A stretch of 43,348 nt of DNA from the NCBI GenBank assembly GCA_017415775.1, contig JAFQFC010000029.1, forward strand, positions 1-43,348. The letters run 5' to 3'. Shown here one piece after another: positions 7,745 to 17,098 of the stretch (its first letter is position 1; each line of letters begins with the position of its first letter). Source of the stretch: Oscillospiraceae bacterium. GTDB lineage: Bacteria > Bacillota > Clostridia > Oscillospirales > Oscillospiraceae. The notes under the pieces are model-generated. The model ran no database searches. It was not told where the DNA came from and was given only the letters and a program-made list of their open reading frames with translations. The position numbers were made by a program, and so were the translations under genes.

Positions 7745-7783
7745 AAATACCACCCGCCAAAAGCCGGCGGGTGGTATTTTTTT
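7745..7783 (+). terminator. Strong Rho-independent terminator
   Basis: A perfect 14-bp stem (7745-7758 with 7766-7779) with a 7-nt loop, its 3' arm running into a T-tract that reaches 7783. It ends the regulator transcript before the transporter promoter. Confidence 0.9.
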
Positions 7784-7857
7784 CCTTTATTTTTGTGCTT
7801 TTCGCCAGTCCGGTATCGTTTTCGTTTATAATATTCGTAGAAATTGCGGATCGCTGG

Positions 7858-7886
7858 TTGTAATTGGTATAATTTTATAATATACT
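7858..7886 (+). promoter_or_regulatory. Promoter of the transporter-frl operon with embedded operator
   Basis: TTGTAA (7858-7863), exactly 17 bp, then TATACT (7881-7886). The GntR element AATTGGTATAA (7862-7872) lies within the -35/spacer region, the classical place for a repressor. The rest of 7784-7971 shows no gene; the leader holds a short GGGG/CCCC hairpin (7930-7944) of unclear role. Confidence 0.7.
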
Positions 7887-7971
7887 CATCTGCGAAAAGG
7901 CATCAAAGACAAGGGATAACTATGCCTGCGGGGCAAAAGACCCCGTGCAAACAATTGAAAGGGTGAGCCAA

Positions 7972-9059
<1,088 letters not shown>

Positions 9060-9063
<4 letters not shown>

Positions 9064-9941
9064 CTGCCAACGCACCGGCGCTGAAGAAAAAGCGCCACAA
9101 CCGGATGCCCATGCTGGCTCAGGCCGGCCCCGTGTCCATCTGGATGATCCTGTTTGTGACCATCCCCATGCTGTTCATCATCTACATCAGCTTTATGTCC
9201 CGCGGTACCTTCGGCGGCGTGGAGTATACTCCCACCACCGAGAGCTACGCCACGCTGATGGACGCCACCTACTTCAAGGTCATCCTCAAGAGCCTTGAGG
9301 TAGCCCTCATCACCACCGGTGCCTGCCTGCTGCTGGGCTATCCCTTTGCCTATTACATCGCCCGCAAGCCGCCGGAGGTGGCCTCCAAGCTGATCACCCT
9401 GCTGATGATCCCCTTCTGGACCAACTCCCTGATGCGCCTGAATGCGTGGATGCTGCTGTTCCAGACCAACGGTCCGGTGAACAACTTCCTGCAGGCCATC
9501 GGTCTGACCGAGGCACCCATCACCTTTATCTACACACCGGGACTGGTGCTGCTGGGCCTCATCACCAACTTCCTGCCTTTCGCCGTGCTGCCCATGTACT
9601 CGTCCATCGAGAAGCTGCAGAAGTCTCTGTTGGAGGCCTCTGCCGACCTGGGCGCTACGCCCCGCACCACCTTCCTGAAGGTGACGCTGCCCCTGACCTT
9701 CCCCGGCATTTTCTCCGCCATTATCCTGACCTTCATCCCCGCCCTGGGTACCTATACGGTCACCGATATGCTGGGCGGCGGCAAGGTGCTGTACATCGGT
9801 AACATCATCAAGAACCAGTTCGGCGCTATCCGTAACTGGCCTCTGGGCGCCGCCCTCAGCGTACTGCTGCTGGTGATCACCGCCCTGCTGATCTTCCTGT
9901 ACACCCGCTTTGCCAAGATCGACGATTTGGAGGTGCTGTAA
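9060..9941 (+). CDS. potB: ABC transporter permease, PotB-like
   Basis: A 293-residue inner-membrane permease with about six transmembrane helices; the first begins near VSIWMILFVTIPMLF. The EAA loop that docks on the ATPase is visible as EASADLGATPRTTFLKVTLP (about 200-219). Its ATG at 9060 overlaps the stop of the ATPase gene, and GGAGG lies just upstream within that gene. It pairs with the next permease to form the channel. The family is that of polyamine and opine importers, but the operon context points to an Amadori amino acid as substrate. Confidence 0.9.
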
Positions 9942-10819
9942 TGAATCAAACCGCTTCCAAAAAACGTGCCGCACGCCGCGGTTTTACCAAGGCACTGGGC
10001 GACATCTACGCCGTTCTGATCTATTCCATCTTCTACATCCCCGTGGCCGTCATGATGATCTTCTCCTTCAATGACGCCGACCGTAACTTCTTCTGGAAGG
10101 GCTTCACCACCCGCTGGTACGGCGAGCTCTTCGAGTTCGGCAACCACGACCTTTGGGAATCTCTGGCCTACTCTCTCGTCATCGCCATCCTCGCCACCAT
10201 CATCAGCGTGGTGGTGGGCGTGCTGGGCGGCATCGGCCTGAAGAAGTTCAAGTTCGTCGGTAAGAAGTTTATCGACACCATGATCTACGTGCCCATCATC
10301 GTGCCCGAGATCGTGCTGGCCGTGGCCATGCTGATCATCTTCATGACCATCGGCGTCAAGCTGGGCATGGGTACCATTCTCATCGGCCACTGCACCTTCT
10401 GCATCCCCTACGCCGTCGTCACCATCAAGGGTCGTATCTCCGGTGACAACGAGACGCTGCAGGAGGCCTCCATGGACCTGGGTGCCAACCGCGTCCAGAC
10501 CTTCTGGCGCGTCACCGTGCCCAGCATCATGCCCGGCATCATGTCCTCGGCTTTCCTGTCCTTCACCCTGTCCTTCGACGACGTGGTGATGAGCAATATG
10601 CTGGCCGGCGCCAGCCAGTCCACCCTGCCGGTGCTGATCCTGTCCATGAACCGTACCGGCGTGACGCCCGACGTCAACGCCCTGACTTCTTTGATCGTGG
10701 TGTTCATGGTGGTCGGCATGCTGGTATCCAACGGCTTTACCCGCCACCGCAAAAAGAAAGAGGCCAAGCTGATCGCTGAGGCCGAAAGCGCAATTTCAGC
10801 CGCCCGCTCCAAAATGTAA
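9941..10819 (+). CDS. potC: ABC transporter permease, PotC-like
   Basis: A 292-residue permease with about six membrane helices and the EAA motif QEASMDLGANRVQTFWRVTVP (split across about 178-198). The sequence FSFNDADRNFFWKGFTTRWY after the first helix is typical of PotC proteins. The start codon overlaps the stop of potB (TAATG), indicating coupled translation and equal stoichiometry. The C-terminus carries a cytosolic basic tail rich in Lys and Ala. Confidence 0.9.
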   Translation: MNQTASKKRAARRGFTKALGDIYAVLIYSIFYIPVAVMMIFSFNDADRNFFWKGFTTRWYGELFEFGNHDLWESLAYSLVIAILATIISVVVGVLGGIGLKKFKFVGKKFIDTMIYVPIIVPEIVLAVAMLIIFMTIGVKLGMGTILIGHCTFCIPYAVVTIKGRISGDNETLQEASMDLGANRVQTFWRVTVPSIMPGIMSSAFLSFTLSFDDVVMSNMLAGASQSTLPVLILSMNRTGVTPDVNALTSLIVVFMVVGMLVSNGFTRHRKKKEAKLIAEAESAISAARSKM

Positions 10820-10869
10820 GCGAAAGCGGATGAGATAAAAACAAAAATCTATTACTGGAGGAAACAACA

Positions 10870-11925
10870 ATGAAAAAAGCACTTGCTCTGATTCTGGCTC
10901 TGGTCATGGCTCTGAGCCTGGTCGCCTGCGGCGACAAGAGCGGCGACAACGGCGACGATGCCGCCAGCACCGAGCTGAACATCTTCATGTGGGGTGACTA
11001 CATCTCCGAGGATCTGATCAGCAACTTCGAGCAGGCCAACGGCTGCACCGTCAACCTGAGCTACATGTCCGACAACGCTGACTCCATCACCAAGCTGACC
11101 GCTGGTGCCGGCAGCGAGTACGACCTGATCATGACCTGCGACGCCTACATGGAGTCCCTGATCGCCGGCGGCTATCTGGAGAAGCTGGATCATGCCAAGC
11201 TCCCCAACGCTGTTGCCAACATCAACGAGGCTTACTGGAACGGCGACAATAAGGATTACTGCGTGCCCTACCTGATGAACTACATCTATGTGGTGTACGA
11301 CACCGAGCGCTGCCCCATCGAGATCACCTGCTACAACGACCTGATCGACCCCGCCATGAAGGGCCAGATCGGTACCGTTGACGGCGCCCGCAACCTGTTC
11401 CCCATCGCCCTGATCGCTCTGGGCTATGACCCCAACTCCACCAACGAGACCGAGATCGCTGCCGCCTATGACTGGCTGGTCAAGTTCAACGAGAACGTTG
11501 TTGCTTACGGTTCCACCGAGCAGAACATGGTCAACGGCACCATCTCCTGCATGCTGACCTATGACGGCAATGCCTCCTGGGCTATGAGCGAGCTGGGCGA
11601 CAAGAACACCCTGACCATCGCCCCCTTCACCAAGGACGCTGTCCAGCTGGGCTTCGACCTGTTCACCATCCCCAAGGATGCCAAGCACGCCGATCTGGCC
11701 CACAAGTTCCTGGACTACATCTGCGAGCCCCAGGTCATGGCTGACAACCTGGTGGAGTTCCCCTACTCCTGCCCCAACGATGCCGCCATCGCTGTTGCCA
11801 ATGACAACTACAAGAACGACCCCGCTTTCGACTTCGATTACAAGACCAACGTGTTCTTCCAGGAGGACGTGGGTGACGCTCTGGCCATCTACGACAAGTA
11901 CTATCAGATGCTGAAGGTTGGTTAA
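10870..11925 (+). CDS. potD: ABC transporter substrate-binding lipoprotein, PotD-like
   Basis: A 351-residue lipoprotein. A short basic N-terminus and hydrophobic stretch end in the lipobox LVAC (Cys at about residue 20), followed by an Asp/Gly-rich linker. The mature protein starts with ELNIFMWGDYISEDLI, the hallmark of spermidine/putrescine-binding proteins, and includes YDLIMTCDAYMESLI and NGTISCMLTYDGNASWA. A TGGAGG site precedes the ATG. It would capture the substrate outside the membrane and deliver it to the two permeases. Fructoselysine has a free lysine amine, so recruitment of a polyamine-type binding protein is chemically sensible. Substrate is inferred from the frl genes downstream. 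Confidence 0.9.
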   Translation: MKKALALILALVMALSLVACGDKSGDNGDDAASTELNIFMWGDYISEDLISNFEQANGCTVNLSYMSDNADSITKLTAGAGSEYDLIMTCDAYMESLIAGGYLEKLDHAKLPNAVANINEAYWNGDNKDYCVPYLMNYIYVVYDTERCPIEITCYNDLIDPAMKGQIGTVDGARNLFPIALIALGYDPNSTNETEIAAAYDWLVKFNENVVAYGSTEQNMVNGTISCMLTYDGNASWAMSELGDKNTLTIAPFTKDAVQLGFDLFTIPKDAKHADLAHKFLDYICEPQVMADNLVEFPYSCPNDAAIAVANDNYKNDPAFDFDYKTNVFFQEDVGDALAIYDKYYQMLKVG

Positions 11926-11946
11926 TTAAGAAACGGAGTGACTACT

Positions 11947-12942
11947 TTGGTTAAGTTTAACGAACAAAAGCAGATCGACAGCGTGCGCGGCGCACTGGCC
12001 CTGCGCGCCCAGATCGAACCCATCGTGGACAAGTTCTGCCAGGATGGTTATCGCAACATCTGCTGGCTGGGTATCGGCGGTACCTGGGCCAGCTGCCTGC
12101 AGGCCGAGTGCCATATGCGCGAGAAGTCCGCTCTGGATTTCTACGTCCTCAACGCCGCCGAGTACTGCGTCACCGGCGATAAGCGCGTGGGCGAGGGCAC
12201 CGTGGTCATCATCTCCTCTGTCACCGGCACCACCTCTGAAATCGTGGATGCTGTGAAGCTGGTACAGGCTGCCGGCGCCAAGGTGCTGGGCTTTATCGAC
12301 AAGGAAGACGCCGCTCTGGCTTCCATGGTGGACTACTGCATCAGCTACATGGGCAACGAGCAACTGAAGTTCTTCATGACCGCTGACCGCTTCATGTTCA
12401 ACGCCGGCGAGTTCGACGGCTACGAGGCCTACTACGCCGAGATGGATCAGTATCTGCCCGAGGCTCTGGTGGCTGCCGAGAAGTCCGCTGACGAGTTCGG
12501 CCGCCAGTACGCTCTGGCTCACATGAACGACGAGCTGCACTACTTCGTGGGTGCCGGTGCCCTGTACGGCGCTACCTACTCCTACGCTATGTGCTACTGG
12601 GAGGAGATGCACTGGATCCGCACCAAGTCCATCCACTCCGCCGAGTTCTTCCACGGCATGCTGGAGATCATCGACCTGCTGACCCCCGTCACCGTGTTTG
12701 TCGGCGAGGATTCTCAGCGCGCTCTGGGTGAGCGTGTGGCCCGCTTCCTGCCCAAGGTGAATAAGAACCACACCATCATCGACACCAAGGACTACGATCT
12801 GCCCGGCATCAGCCCCGAGAACCGCGGCAGCGTCAGCCATCTGGTGATGCATGCGGTGACCAACCGTATCGACGCCCATGTGGAGGCCATCAGCGGCCAC
12901 GACATGCAGATCCGTCGCTACTACCGCAAGATGGATTATTGA
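11947..12942 (+). CDS. frlB: Fructoselysine-6-phosphate deglycase (SIS domain)
   Basis: A 331-residue cytosolic SIS-domain sugar isomerase-like enzyme that would split fructoselysine 6-phosphate into glucose 6-phosphate and lysine. Family features are ICWLGIGGTWAS, a phosphate-binding run VIISSVTGTTSEIVDAVKL, the conserved HSAEFFHGMLEIID, VFVGEDSQRALGERVARFL and the ending RRYYRKMDY, which parallels the ending of E. coli FrlB. The start is set at TTG 11947, giving a good distance to GGAG at 11935-11938; a GTG at 11938 would overlap that site. It could instead favour the glucoselysine isomer (GfrF-type). It lies 21 bp after potD in the same operon. Confidence 0.88.
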   Translation: MVKFNEQKQIDSVRGALALRAQIEPIVDKFCQDGYRNICWLGIGGTWASCLQAECHMREKSALDFYVLNAAEYCVTGDKRVGEGTVVIISSVTGTTSEIVDAVKLVQAAGAKVLGFIDKEDAALASMVDYCISYMGNEQLKFFMTADRFMFNAGEFDGYEAYYAEMDQYLPEALVAAEKSADEFGRQYALAHMNDELHYFVGAGALYGATYSYAMCYWEEMHWIRTKSIHSAEFFHGMLEIIDLLTPVTVFVGEDSQRALGERVARFLPKVNKNHTIIDTKDYDLPGISPENRGSVSHLVMHAVTNRIDAHVEAISGHDMQIRRYYRKMDY

Positions 12943-12954
12943 TCCCATCCAACC

Positions 12955-12981
12955 GAGGGGGCAGGCACTGCCTGCCCCCTC
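12955..12981 (+). other. Intra-operon hairpin between frlB and frlC
   Basis: A 13-bp perfect GC-rich inverted repeat (12955-12967 with 12969-12981) followed by TTTCCC only. The tail is too short for full termination, so it may act as an attenuator or as a 3' stabiliser that keeps the transporter and frlB message more abundant than frlCD. Confidence 0.55.
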
Positions 12982-13001
12982 TTTCCCAAAGGAGACAGCC
13001 T

Positions 13002-13814
13002 ATGCAATTCGGTCTCTTCACCTGCGGCTATCAATATCTGCCGCTGGAAACCGCATTCCGCGACGCCGCGGACTTTGGATACGACTACATCGAACTGTGG
13101 GGCGGTCGGCCGCACGCCTTCGCTCCGGATCTTCTCTCCGGCGAGGCCAAGGAGATCCGTCGCCTGACACAGCGTTATCATATGCCCGTGCGGGTCTACA
13201 CCCCTGAGCACAATGCCTATCCCTACAACTACATGCTGGGCTCCCCCCTTCAGTGGGAGAGCTGCATGGCCTATCTCACCGACGCCCTGCGCGCTGCACG
13301 CCTGATCGGTGCGGAGTACACCCTCTTCTCCGTCGGTCACGGCGGCAGCGCCGGCGCCGATGTCCGTTGGGAGCGGATGCTCCGCTCTCTGCGTCGCCTG
13401 TCCGCCGCCGCCGAGCAGGAGGGGCAGAAGATTCTACTGGAGACCCTGACCCCCTACGAGTCCAACACCTGCACCCGCTGCGACGAGCTGGCCACCGCCA
13501 TCCGGGAAGTAAATTCTCCCGCTCTTTACGGCATGTGCGACGTAGTGGTACCCTATGTGCAGGGCGAGGACGCAGCGGACTACGTCCGCAAACTGGGCGA
13601 AAAAATGGCGCACCTCCACCTGATCGATGGCGACGGTGTCAGCGAAAGCCACCTGATCCCCGGTGACGGCGTCATGCCCCTGCGGCAGATGGTACAGGAT
13701 ATCCGCGCCGCCGGTTACGACGGCATGGCCACACTGGAACTGGTCACCAACTATATGAGCGACCCGACTTACTACGCAGGTCTTGCGTTGAAGCGGGCAA
13801 AGGAGCTGCTATGA
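13002..13814 (+). CDS. frlC: Fructoselysine 3-epimerase (TIM barrel)
   Basis: A 270-residue xylose-isomerase-like TIM-barrel enzyme. It matches E. coli FrlC closely by eye: FGLFTCGYQYLPLETAFRD at the start, then YIELWGGRPHAFAPDLLSGE, VYTPEHNAYPYNYMLG, ILLETLTPYESNTCT and AHLHLIDGDGVSESHLIPGD. The acidic and histidine residues in these motifs would hold the divalent metal. It interconverts fructoselysine and psicoselysine, widening the Amadori compounds that can be used. The start at 13002 follows AAAGGAG; a longer frame from 12939 would be translated through the hairpin. Its stop overlaps the frlD start. Confidence 0.9.
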   Translation: MQFGLFTCGYQYLPLETAFRDAADFGYDYIELWGGRPHAFAPDLLSGEAKEIRRLTQRYHMPVRVYTPEHNAYPYNYMLGSPLQWESCMAYLTDALRAARLIGAEYTLFSVGHGGSAGADVRWERMLRSLRRLSAAAEQEGQKILLETLTPYESNTCTRCDELATAIREVNSPALYGMCDVVVPYVQGEDAADYVRKLGEKMAHLHLIDGDGVSESHLIPGDGVMPLRQMVQDIRAAGYDGMATLELVTNYMSDPTYYAGLALKRAKELL

Positions 13815-14599
13815 TCAAGATTGCTTGCGTCGGCGACAACTGCGTCGACTTCTATGACAACACCAACGAAGCTTTCCCCGGAGGCAATCCGGTGAACGTC
13901 GCCGTCTATGTGCGTCGTCTGGGCGGCGAATCCTCCTATCTGGGTGCCGTGGGCACCGACGATCACGGCCGGCTGATGCTGGATGCACTGCGCAGCAAGG
14001 GCGTAGACGTCAGCCACGTGCAGGTGCTGGAGGGCACCACCGCTCTGACCCACGTCAACCGCATTGACGGCGAGCGGGTCTTCGGCGACTATGACGAGGG
14101 CGTTATGGCCGATTTCAGCCTCCGCGACGAAGACATTGACTTCCTGTGCCAACACGATTTGGTGGTCTCCGGCCTGTGGGGCCACGCAGAGAGCCACCTG
14201 CACAAGGTGCGTGCGCGCAACATCCCTGTAGCCTTCGACTGCGCCGAGCGTCCCTTTGACGAGGCCGCACTCATTGCTCTGCCCCACACCAACATTGCCT
14301 TCTTCGCCGACGACACTTCCACCGAGGAGGAACTGCGCAATAAGATTTTGCGTGTTGCCGCCATGGGCCCGGAACTGGTGGTGGCCACCCGCGGCACCAA
14401 GGGAAGCCTCGCCTACGACGGCAGAGAGTTCTACGCCTACGGCATCGTCAAGTGCGAGGTGGGCGACACCATGGGCGCCGGTGACAGCTTTATCGCCGGT
14501 TTCCTCACCTCCTGGCTGCAGGGCAAGGACACCGTGTCCTGCATGGCCGACGGCGCGGCCAACGCCGCCGTCACCATTTCCTACTGCGGCGCCTGGTAA
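13811..14599 (+). CDS. frlD: Fructoselysine kinase (PfkB family)
   Basis: A 262-residue PfkB/ribokinase-family sugar kinase, almost the same length as E. coli FrlD (261). The family ends are clear: VGDNCVDFYDNTNEAFPGG and NPVNVAVYVRRLGG at the N-terminus, FGDYDEGVMADFSL and VVSGLWGHAESH in the middle, and GDTMGAGDSFIAGFLTSWL at the C-terminus with the catalytic Asp in GAGDS. It phosphorylates fructoselysine at C6, making the substrate of FrlB. It is last in the operon and overlaps frlC by four bases. Confidence 0.93.
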   Translation: MIKIACVGDNCVDFYDNTNEAFPGGNPVNVAVYVRRLGGESSYLGAVGTDDHGRLMLDALRSKGVDVSHVQVLEGTTALTHVNRIDGERVFGDYDEGVMADFSLRDEDIDFLCQHDLVVSGLWGHAESHLHKVRARNIPVAFDCAERPFDEAALIALPHTNIAFFADDTSTEEELRNKILRVAAMGPELVVATRGTKGSLAYDGREFYAYGIVKCEVGDTMGAGDSFIAGFLTSWLQGKDTVSCMADGAANAAVTISYCGAW

Positions 14600-14634
14600 T
14601 CTGACATCCTCTTATTTTTCATACTCCTTCTTTG

Positions 14635-14668
14635 GGAAAAGGCGGCGATTCGCGCCGCTTTTCCCCAT
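14635..14668 (+). terminator. Hairpin ending the frl operon
   Basis: A GC-rich stem of about 13 bp with one bulged base (GGGAAAAG and CGGCG pairing with CGCCG and CTTTTCCC) around 14635-14668. The downstream T-tract is poor (ATTTCCC), so termination may be partial. Confidence 0.5.
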
Positions 14669-14749
14669 TTCCCGATAAAATGTGCTATACAAACACCTCG
14701 TTCTATGGTATTCTTTTCTCAGAAATCATCATGTCAGGAGGTCCTTCCC

Positions 14750-15925
14750 ATGATCTACAAACAGTTTCAGGATAAGCAGCTGTCCATGCTGGGCTTTGGC
14801 ACCATGCGCCTGCCCCTGCTTGCCGACGGCGTCACCATCGACGAGCAGCAGGTGGCGGAGATGACCGCCTATGCCATGGAGCATGGCGTCAACTACTTTG
14901 ACACCGCCCATCCCTACCATCAGGGCAACTCCGAGCGTGTCATCGGCCGTGTGCTGAAAAACTATCCCCGTGAGAGCTTCTATCTGGCCGACAAGTATCC
15001 CGGTCATCAGATCGCCAGCAGCTACGATCCTGCCGCCACCTTTGAAGAGCAGCTGGAAAAGTGCGGCGTGGAGTATTTCGATTTCTACCTGCTGCACAAC
15101 GTCTACGAAAAGTCCATCGAGACCTACATGGATCCCCAGTGGGGCATCCTGGACTATTTCCTGGAGCAGAAGCGTCTGGGCCGCATCAAGCATCTGGGCT
15201 TCTCCACCCACGGCAGCGTGGCCATGATGGAAACCTTCCTGAACTACTGCGGCCAGCACATGGAGTTCTGCCAGATCCAGCTGAACTATCTGGACTGGAC
15301 GCTGCAGGACGCCAAGGCCAAGTGCGAGCTGCTGGCCAAGTGGAACATCCCCGTCTGGGTCATGGAGCCTGTCCGGGGCGGCAAGCTGGCCACCCAGAGC
15401 GAGGCCGTCGAGGCCCAGCTCAAGGCCCTGCGTCCCGATGAGTCCATCCCCGCCTGGTGCTTCCGCTGGCTGCAGGGTATCGAGGGCGTCACCATGGTCC
15501 TCAGCGGCATGTCCAACATGGAGCAGATGATGGACAACGTCAAGACCTTCGAAGCGCCCAAGCCCCTCAACGCCGAGGAAAACGCCCTCCTCATGGACAT
15601 CGCCGAGCAGCTGAAGAACGCCGTGCCCTGCACCGCCTGCCGCTACTGCTGCGACGGCTGCCCCATGGGCCTGGATATTCCCGCCCTGCTGGCCATCTAC
15701 AATGACCTGAAGGTGACCCCCACCTTCCTGCTGGGCATGCGTGTGGAGGCTCTGCCCCCCGAGAAGCGGCCCGACGCCTGCATCGGCTGCGGCGCCTGCA
15801 TGTCCATCTGCCCCCAGAACATCAACATCCCCGAGGCGCTGGCCGACATGGCCGAGATCCTCAAGGGCCTCCCCAGCTGGGAAGCCATCTGCCGTGAGCG
15901 TGAAGCGGCAGCCAAGAAGAAGTGA
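14750..15925 (+). CDS. Aldo/keto reductase with C-terminal 4Fe-4S ferredoxin domain
   Basis: A 391-residue cytosolic oxidoreductase. Residues 1-290 form an aldo/keto reductase barrel (LGFGTMRLP, NYFDTAHPYHQGNSE with the likely catalytic Tyr, ADKYPGH with the Lys, and FYLLHN). The C-terminal 100 residues carry Cys-rich clusters, CTACRYCCDGCPMGLDIP and CIGCGACMSICPQNINIP, typical of two iron-sulfur centres. Such fusions are common in anaerobic Clostridia and Bacteroidetes; physiological substrates are mostly unknown. TCAGGAGGTCC precedes the ATG; an upstream in-frame start at 14705 is less likely. It follows the frl operon by 150 bp and may be separately transcribed. A role in handling Amadori-derived carbonyls is possible. 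Confidence 0.9.
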   Translation: MIYKQFQDKQLSMLGFGTMRLPLLADGVTIDEQQVAEMTAYAMEHGVNYFDTAHPYHQGNSERVIGRVLKNYPRESFYLADKYPGHQIASSYDPAATFEEQLEKCGVEYFDFYLLHNVYEKSIETYMDPQWGILDYFLEQKRLGRIKHLGFSTHGSVAMMETFLNYCGQHMEFCQIQLNYLDWTLQDAKAKCELLAKWNIPVWVMEPVRGGKLATQSEAVEAQLKALRPDESIPAWCFRWLQGIEGVTMVLSGMSNMEQMMDNVKTFEAPKPLNAEENALLMDIAEQLKNAVPCTACRYCCDGCPMGLDIPALLAIYNDLKVTPTFLLGMRVEALPPEKRPDACIGCGACMSICPQNINIPEALADMAEILKGLPSWEAICREREAAAKKK

Positions 15926-15933
15926 TCCGTTAC

Positions 15934-15978
15934 AAAAGAGCAGAGCGGCATCCCCCAGGATGCCGCTCTGCTCTTTTT
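15934..15978. terminator. Bidirectional terminator
   Basis: A perfect 20-bp stem (15934-15953 with 15958-15977, loop CCCA) with A-run on the left and T-run on the right. It serves both converging genes, the reductase on plus and the PLP enzyme on minus. Confidence 0.92.
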
Positions 15979-16001
15979 GAGGAAAGGTAATACCGAAGTT
16001 T

Positions 16002-17027
16002 TTACTTGATGATGCGGATGCCCTCTTCCAGGTCAGCCTCAAAGGCCTTGCGGTGGTGGGGCGTGTACAGACCGGGGAAGCCGCCGGTGTGCAGGAAGAT
16101 CACCTTCTCGCCCTGAGCGATGGCGCCGGACTTCACCATTTCCATCAGGCCGGCAAAGGCCTTACCGGTGTAGCAGGGATCCAGCATGACCGCTTCCTTC
16201 TGTGCCATGTAGCAGATAGCATCCCGGACTTCCTTGCAGACGTTGTTGTAAGCGCCCCGGGTGTAGTCCTTGACAATATCGAAGTCGGCACGCACGGCGT
16301 CGATCTCCAGGCCGTAGTTCTCCTTCATTTCCCGGAAATACTCCACGATGCGCTTTTCCTTGTACTCGCCGAAGGGAGAAATGGCAATGCCGGTCAGACG
16401 CAGGGGAGAGCCCTCGTTCTTCAGGCCGCAGTACAGGCCCATGTAGGTACCCATGGAGCCCACGGCGTCGATGACCCGGGCATCACCCAGGCCCATCTCT
16501 TCCGCCTGCGCCGTCAGCTCCATGGCGCAGTCGTAGTAACCCAGAGCGCCCAGCGCATTGCTGCCGCCCATGGGAATGTAATACACCTTCTCGCCCTTGG
16601 CCTCGTACTCGGCGATGACCTGAGCGCAGAGCTTGGCAAACTGGTCGTGCTCATCGGTGCCGTCGTCGGCCTTCAGGATCAGGTCGCAGCCCATGATGCG
16701 GTCCAGCAGAATGTTGGCGGACACTTCGCCGGGATACTCATCGATCATCACAATGGCGCACTTCAGGCCGTATTTGGCGGCCACCGCAGCGGTCAGGCGG
16801 CCGTGGTTGGTCTGAGCGCCGCCCTCGGTCACCAGCATGGTGGCACCCTGTGCCAGCGCATCGGCCACCAGATATTCCAGCTTGCGCAGCTTGTTGCCGC
16901 CGGCGCCCCAGCTGGTCAGGTCGTCACGCTTGACGTACAGTTCGATGCCCAGCTCCCGGGACACGGTGGGCATATATTCAATGGCAGTGGGCTTTACCAG
17001 CTCCAGTTTTTTAATACCAAAAGGCAT
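16002..17027 (-). CDS. PLP-dependent D-cysteine desulfhydrase / ACC deaminase family enzyme
   Basis: A 341-residue fold-type II PLP enzyme. The PLP lysine is in GAGGNKLRKLEYLVADAL (Lys about 46), the phosphate-holding loop is IDAVGSMGTYMGLYCGL, and the C-terminus has EKVIFLHTGGFPGLY, all typical of D-cysteine desulfhydrase and 1-aminocyclopropane-1-carboxylate deaminase. The usual QSNH substrate loop reads GGAQTNHGRLTAA instead, so substrate choice may differ. The start at 17027 has AGGAGG just upstream. It lies downstream of lysA in the same direction but behind a strong terminator. A role in amino-acid degradation giving ammonia and a keto acid is inferred; D-cysteine, 2,3-diaminopropionate or a related amino acid are candidates. 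Confidence 0.85.
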   Translation of the reverse strand: MPFGIKKLELVKPTAIEYMPTVSRELGIELYVKRDDLTSWGAGGNKLRKLEYLVADALAQGATMLVTEGGAQTNHGRLTAAVAAKYGLKCAIVMIDEYPGEVSANILLDRIMGCDLILKADDGTDEHDQFAKLCAQVIAEYEAKGEKVYYIPMGGSNALGALGYYDCAMELTAQAEEMGLGDARVIDAVGSMGTYMGLYCGLKNEGSPLRLTGIAISPFGEYKEKRIVEYFREMKENYGLEIDAVRADFDIVKDYTRGAYNNVCKEVRDAICYMAQKEAVMLDPCYTGKAFAGLMEMVKSGAIAQGEKVIFLHTGGFPGLYTPHHRKAFEADLEEGIRIIK

Positions 17028-17047
17028 AACAAATCCTCCTATTTTGT

Positions 17048-17083
17048 AAAAAGCGAGAGATATGACCATATCTCTCGCTTTTT
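17048..17083 (-). terminator. Terminator after lysA
   Basis: A perfect 16-bp stem (17048-17063 with 17068-17083) with a 4-nt loop and T-runs on both strands. On the minus strand it ends lysA before the PLP enzyme gene. Confidence 0.88.
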
Positions 17084-17098
17084 GTCGTTATGGGTTGC

